Made by a program: the position numbers and the translations under genes. 7,612 bases of DNA from Betaproteobacteria bacterium UBA931 (lineage in GTDB: Bacteria > Pseudomonadota > Gammaproteobacteria > Burkholderiales > Casimicrobiaceae): NCBI GenBank assembly GCA_002293615.1, contig DBDN01000087.1, positions 17,470-25,081 of the forward strand, written 5' to 3'. Below the pieces are notes generated by a model. It was not told where the DNA came from, did not search any database, and saw only the letters and a program-made list of their open reading frames with translations. This document shows, piece by piece, positions 5,469 to 7,612 of this stretch; position 1 is the stretch's first letter, and every line of letters starts with the position of its first letter.

Positions 5469-6653
5469 ATGCCTAATTCTCCCACGGTGCAATTGGCTTC
5501 CGAATTGGTCGGGCGCGTTTCGATAACGCCGGATGATGCCGGTTGTCAGGCGCTTATTGCCAAACGGCTGGCTGTGGCGGGATTTTCCTGTGAATGGCTG
5601 AACAAGAACGGTGTGACCAATTTATGGGCAGTACGCGGCAGCGGCAAACCGCTGATCTGTTTTGCCGGGCATACCGACGTTGTGCCGCCCGGCCCGCAAG
5701 AATTGTGGAAAACCTCGCCTTTTACGCCGACCATCCAAGACGGTATGTTTTACGGGCGCGGTATTGCCGATATGAAAGGCGGTGTGGCCGCGTTCGTTGT
5801 TGCACTTGAGCAATTTGTGCGCAGCTATCCTGATCACGCCGGCACGTTGGCGGTATTGCTGACTTCGGATGAAGAAGGCGATGCCGTTGACGGTACGGCG
5901 CATGTTGTTGAAGTATTGGAAGCGCGTCATCAAACCATTGATTTTTGCGTGATCGGTGAACCGTCATCAAAAGATGTGTTGGGTGATACGTTGAAAAACG
6001 GGCGGCGCGGCAGTTTAAACGGTGAATTGACGATTCACGGCGTACAGGGGCATATTGCGTACCCGCACGGCGCCGAAAACCCGATTCATGCGGTGGTGCC
6101 TTTTTTAGCCGAATTATTGGCGGTGGATTGGGACGGCGGTAAGATGAATATTTATTTTCCGCCGACATCATTTCAATGCGCCAATATTCATGCAGGAACG
6201 GGCGCGACCAACATGATTCCCGGTGTATTGACGCTGCAATTCAACTTTCGTTTTTCCACGGAAAGCTCGGTAGCCTCGTTAAGAAAACAGGTCGAATCGC
6301 TGTTGGTCAAGCATCGGATCAGGTACACGCTGCATTGGAATCTTTCCGGCGAACCGTTTTTAACAACGCCGGGACCGTTGATTGAACAGGTCGGTGCTGC
6401 GGTTCAGGAAATAACAGGGGTCACGCCACGGCTTGCGTGCGATGGCGGCACATCGGATGGGCGCTTCATCGCGCGTATCTGTCCGCAATTACTCGAATTA
6501 GGCGTACGCAACGCAACGATTCACCAAGCCAACGAATGTGTCATGGTCGAAGATTTAAATAAATTGACACTTATTTACGAAAAAGCAGTCGAGCATTTAT
6601 TATCCATATCGCACAATTGCCTTGATTTTAACAAAGGACAAAATCATGCATGA
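5469..6653 (+). CDS. dapE: Succinyl-diaminopimelate desuccinylase
   Basis: DapE hydrolyses N-succinyl-LL-2,6-diaminopimelate to LL-diaminopimelate and succinate, in the succinylase branch that supplies lysine and the peptidoglycan cross-link residue. The protein is 394 residues against about 375 in E. coli. It is an M20-family di-zinc enzyme with every key residue visible: AGHTDVVP with ligand His68 and catalytic Asp70, GRGIADMKGG with the bridging ligand Asp101, SDEEGDA with catalytic base Glu135 and ligand Glu136, GEPS with ligand Glu164, and IHQANE with ligand His352. The dimerisation lid lies between about 180 and 295. The ATG at 5469 was chosen because it gives the usual short lead into the first helix; an in-frame TTG at 5445 would add eight residues, and neither has a good ribosome binding site. 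Its last eight bases overlap prmB. dapD and dapC are not adjacent upstream. Confidence 0.96.
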   Translation: MPNSPTVQLASELVGRVSITPDDAGCQALIAKRLAVAGFSCEWLNKNGVTNLWAVRGSGKPLICFAGHTDVVPPGPQELWKTSPFTPTIQDGMFYGRGIADMKGGVAAFVVALEQFVRSYPDHAGTLAVLLTSDEEGDAVDGTAHVVEVLEARHQTIDFCVIGEPSSKDVLGDTLKNGRRGSLNGELTIHGVQGHIAYPHGAENPIHAVVPFLAELLAVDWDGGKMNIYFPPTSFQCANIHAGTGATNMIPGVLTLQFNFRFSTESSVASLRKQVESLLVKHRIRYTLHWNLSGEPFLTTPGPLIEQVGAAVQEITGVTPRLACDGGTSDGRFIARICPQLLELGVRNATIHQANECVMVEDLNKLTLIYEKAVEHLLSISHNCLDFNKGQNHA

Positions 6654-7533
6654 AGAGCTTTCGACGATTAGGGACTGGCTTCGCTGGGGGGTTACCCAGT
6701 TCAATGAAGCAGGGCTTTTTTTTGGGCACGGCAGCGATAATGCATTTGATGAGGTTGCCTATTTAATTGCGCATGTTCTCAATTTACCATTAAAGCATTT
6801 GGATGCTTTTCTTGATGCGCGCTTGATCGAGGGCGAGAAAAAGCAAGTACAAAAGTTTTTGGGGCGGCGTATCGAAAAACGCATTCCCGCCGCTTATCTC
6901 ACCAACGAAGCCTGGCTGGGGGATTTCCGTTTTTATGTGGACGAGCGCGTCATTATTCCACGCTCGTTCATTGCCGAGCTTTACCCGGACAAGCTTGATC
7001 CTTTCCTGCCCGATCATGATACGGTGCGAAATATTCTTGATCTTTGTACCGGTTCCGGTTGTTTGGCGATCATGATGGCGCACGCTTATCCCAAGGCGGA
7101 GATTGTCGCGACCGACATTTCCGCTGATGCTCTGGCGGTAGCACAGCAAAACATCCGCGATTACAATCTCGCCGACCGTATCGGTCTGATCCATACCGAT
7201 CTCATGGAGACGTTGCCGAGCGGCATTCGATACGATTTGATTATGTCGAACCCGCCTTATGTGACGGATCATGCTCTTAATCACCTTCCCCGTGAATACT
7301 GCCACGAACCGAGAATCGCTTTATCGGGCGGTGAGGACGGAATGGATGTTGTGCGTTATCTGATCAAGAATGCGCGCAAGTTTTTAAAGCCGCATGGTGT
7401 TCTGGTGATCGAGGTTGGCAATAACCGCGCATTTGCCGAAGACGCTTTTCCCGACCTTCCGTTTTTCTGGCTGGAGATGCACTCTACAGACGATAGTGTT
7501 TTCGTTTTGCGCTACGAAGACCTTCCCGAGTAA
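6646..7533 (+). CDS. prmB: Ribosomal protein uL3 (L3) N5-glutamine methyltransferase PrmB
   Basis: PrmB transfers a methyl group from S-adenosylmethionine to a glutamine side chain of ribosomal protein L3 during 50S assembly. The protein has 295 residues against about 310 in E. coli PrmB. The N-terminal helical substrate-recognition domain covers about 1-90. The Rossmann methyltransferase domain follows, with motif I LDLCTGSGCLAI at 131-142, the acidic residue of motif II in VATDIS at about 154-159, and the NPPY signature of glutamine/adenine-N methyltransferases at 202-205. The NPPYV sequence is shared with PrmC, but PrmB fits better: the YLTNEAWLGDFRFYVDERVIIPRS segment type, the SGGEDGMDVV block and the position next to dapE. 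The ATG at 6646 has AAGGA seven bases upstream and overlaps the dapE stop, implying translational coupling. Confidence 0.93.
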   Translation: MHEELSTIRDWLRWGVTQFNEAGLFFGHGSDNAFDEVAYLIAHVLNLPLKHLDAFLDARLIEGEKKQVQKFLGRRIEKRIPAAYLTNEAWLGDFRFYVDERVIIPRSFIAELYPDKLDPFLPDHDTVRNILDLCTGSGCLAIMMAHAYPKAEIVATDISADALAVAQQNIRDYNLADRIGLIHTDLMETLPSGIRYDLIMSNPPYVTDHALNHLPREYCHEPRIALSGGEDGMDVVRYLIKNARKFLKPHGVLVIEVGNNRAFAEDAFPDLPFFWLEMHSTDDSVFVLRYEDLPE

Positions 7534-7612
7534 ATATTATTTCAATCTCCATCAAGATGCGGTGCGCGATATCGAAGGCGCGTTAAACGGTTTTTTGGCC
7601 GATGTTTTTTCT
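7496..7612 (+). CDS. Possible start of a further gene, cut off by the window
   Basis: After the prmB stop, the plus-strand frame that is +1 relative to prmB is open from 7409 to the right edge. The part beyond the stop reads as plausible protein (FNLHQDAVRDIEGALNGFL, an amphipathic helix pattern) with codon choices like those of the neighbours. The only likely start codons are GTG at 7496, inside the end of prmB, or GTG at 7562; neither has a clear ribosome binding site. No family is recognised. A second frame is also open over this short stretch, so the call is weak. Confidence 0.3.
   Translation, partial: MFSFCATKTFPSKYYFNLHQDAVRDIEGALNGFLADVFS

Noticed and set aside
6790..7305. Minus-strand 171-codon open frame
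   Set aside because: It is antisense to prmB across motif I and NPPY, and has no independent support.

Overview
The window looks like ordinary chromosome of a proteobacterium of intermediate G+C content, most likely a betaproteobacterium. That placement is an inference from the adjacent dapE-prmB pair, the Gram-negative style of the DinB, TilS and DapE proteins, and the COG2229-type GTPase next to a roadblock protein. No rRNA, tRNA, insertion sequence, CRISPR array or phage gene was seen.

Layout. From the left edge to about 5047 every gene lies on the minus strand. Read in the direction of transcription these are dinB (DNA polymerase IV, 5047-3965), a secreted PspE-like rhodanese (3952-3551), a three-gene module (a 418-residue protein of unknown function, 3464-2208; a small Ras-like GTPase, 2203-1649; a roadblock/LC7 protein, 1642-1226), a 261-base gap, and tilS (964 to the left edge, 3' end missing). 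A 421-base gap without a convincing gene (5048-5468) separates dinB from the divergent plus-strand pair dapE (5469-6653) and prmB (6646-7533). An open frame runs off the right edge and may be the start of another gene.

How the genes work together. dinB and the rhodanese are 12 bases apart and probably co-transcribed. The 418-residue protein, the GTPase and the roadblock protein are packed with gaps of 4 and 6 bases behind a good sigma70-type promoter (TTTACA, 17 bases, TAGAAT), so they form an operon. GTPase plus roadblock is the core of MglA/MglB polarity switches and of the actinobacterial conservons, so a regulatory switch is the best guess. Here the partner is a receiver-like domain without phosphorylation residues, joined by a proline-rich linker to a domain I do not recognise, and the GTPase departs from consensus in two nucleotide-binding motifs. 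This module is the part of the window most likely to hold something undescribed. The other genes are housekeeping: tRNA-Ile lysidine formation, translesion synthesis, lysine/diaminopimelate synthesis and methylation of ribosomal protein uL3.
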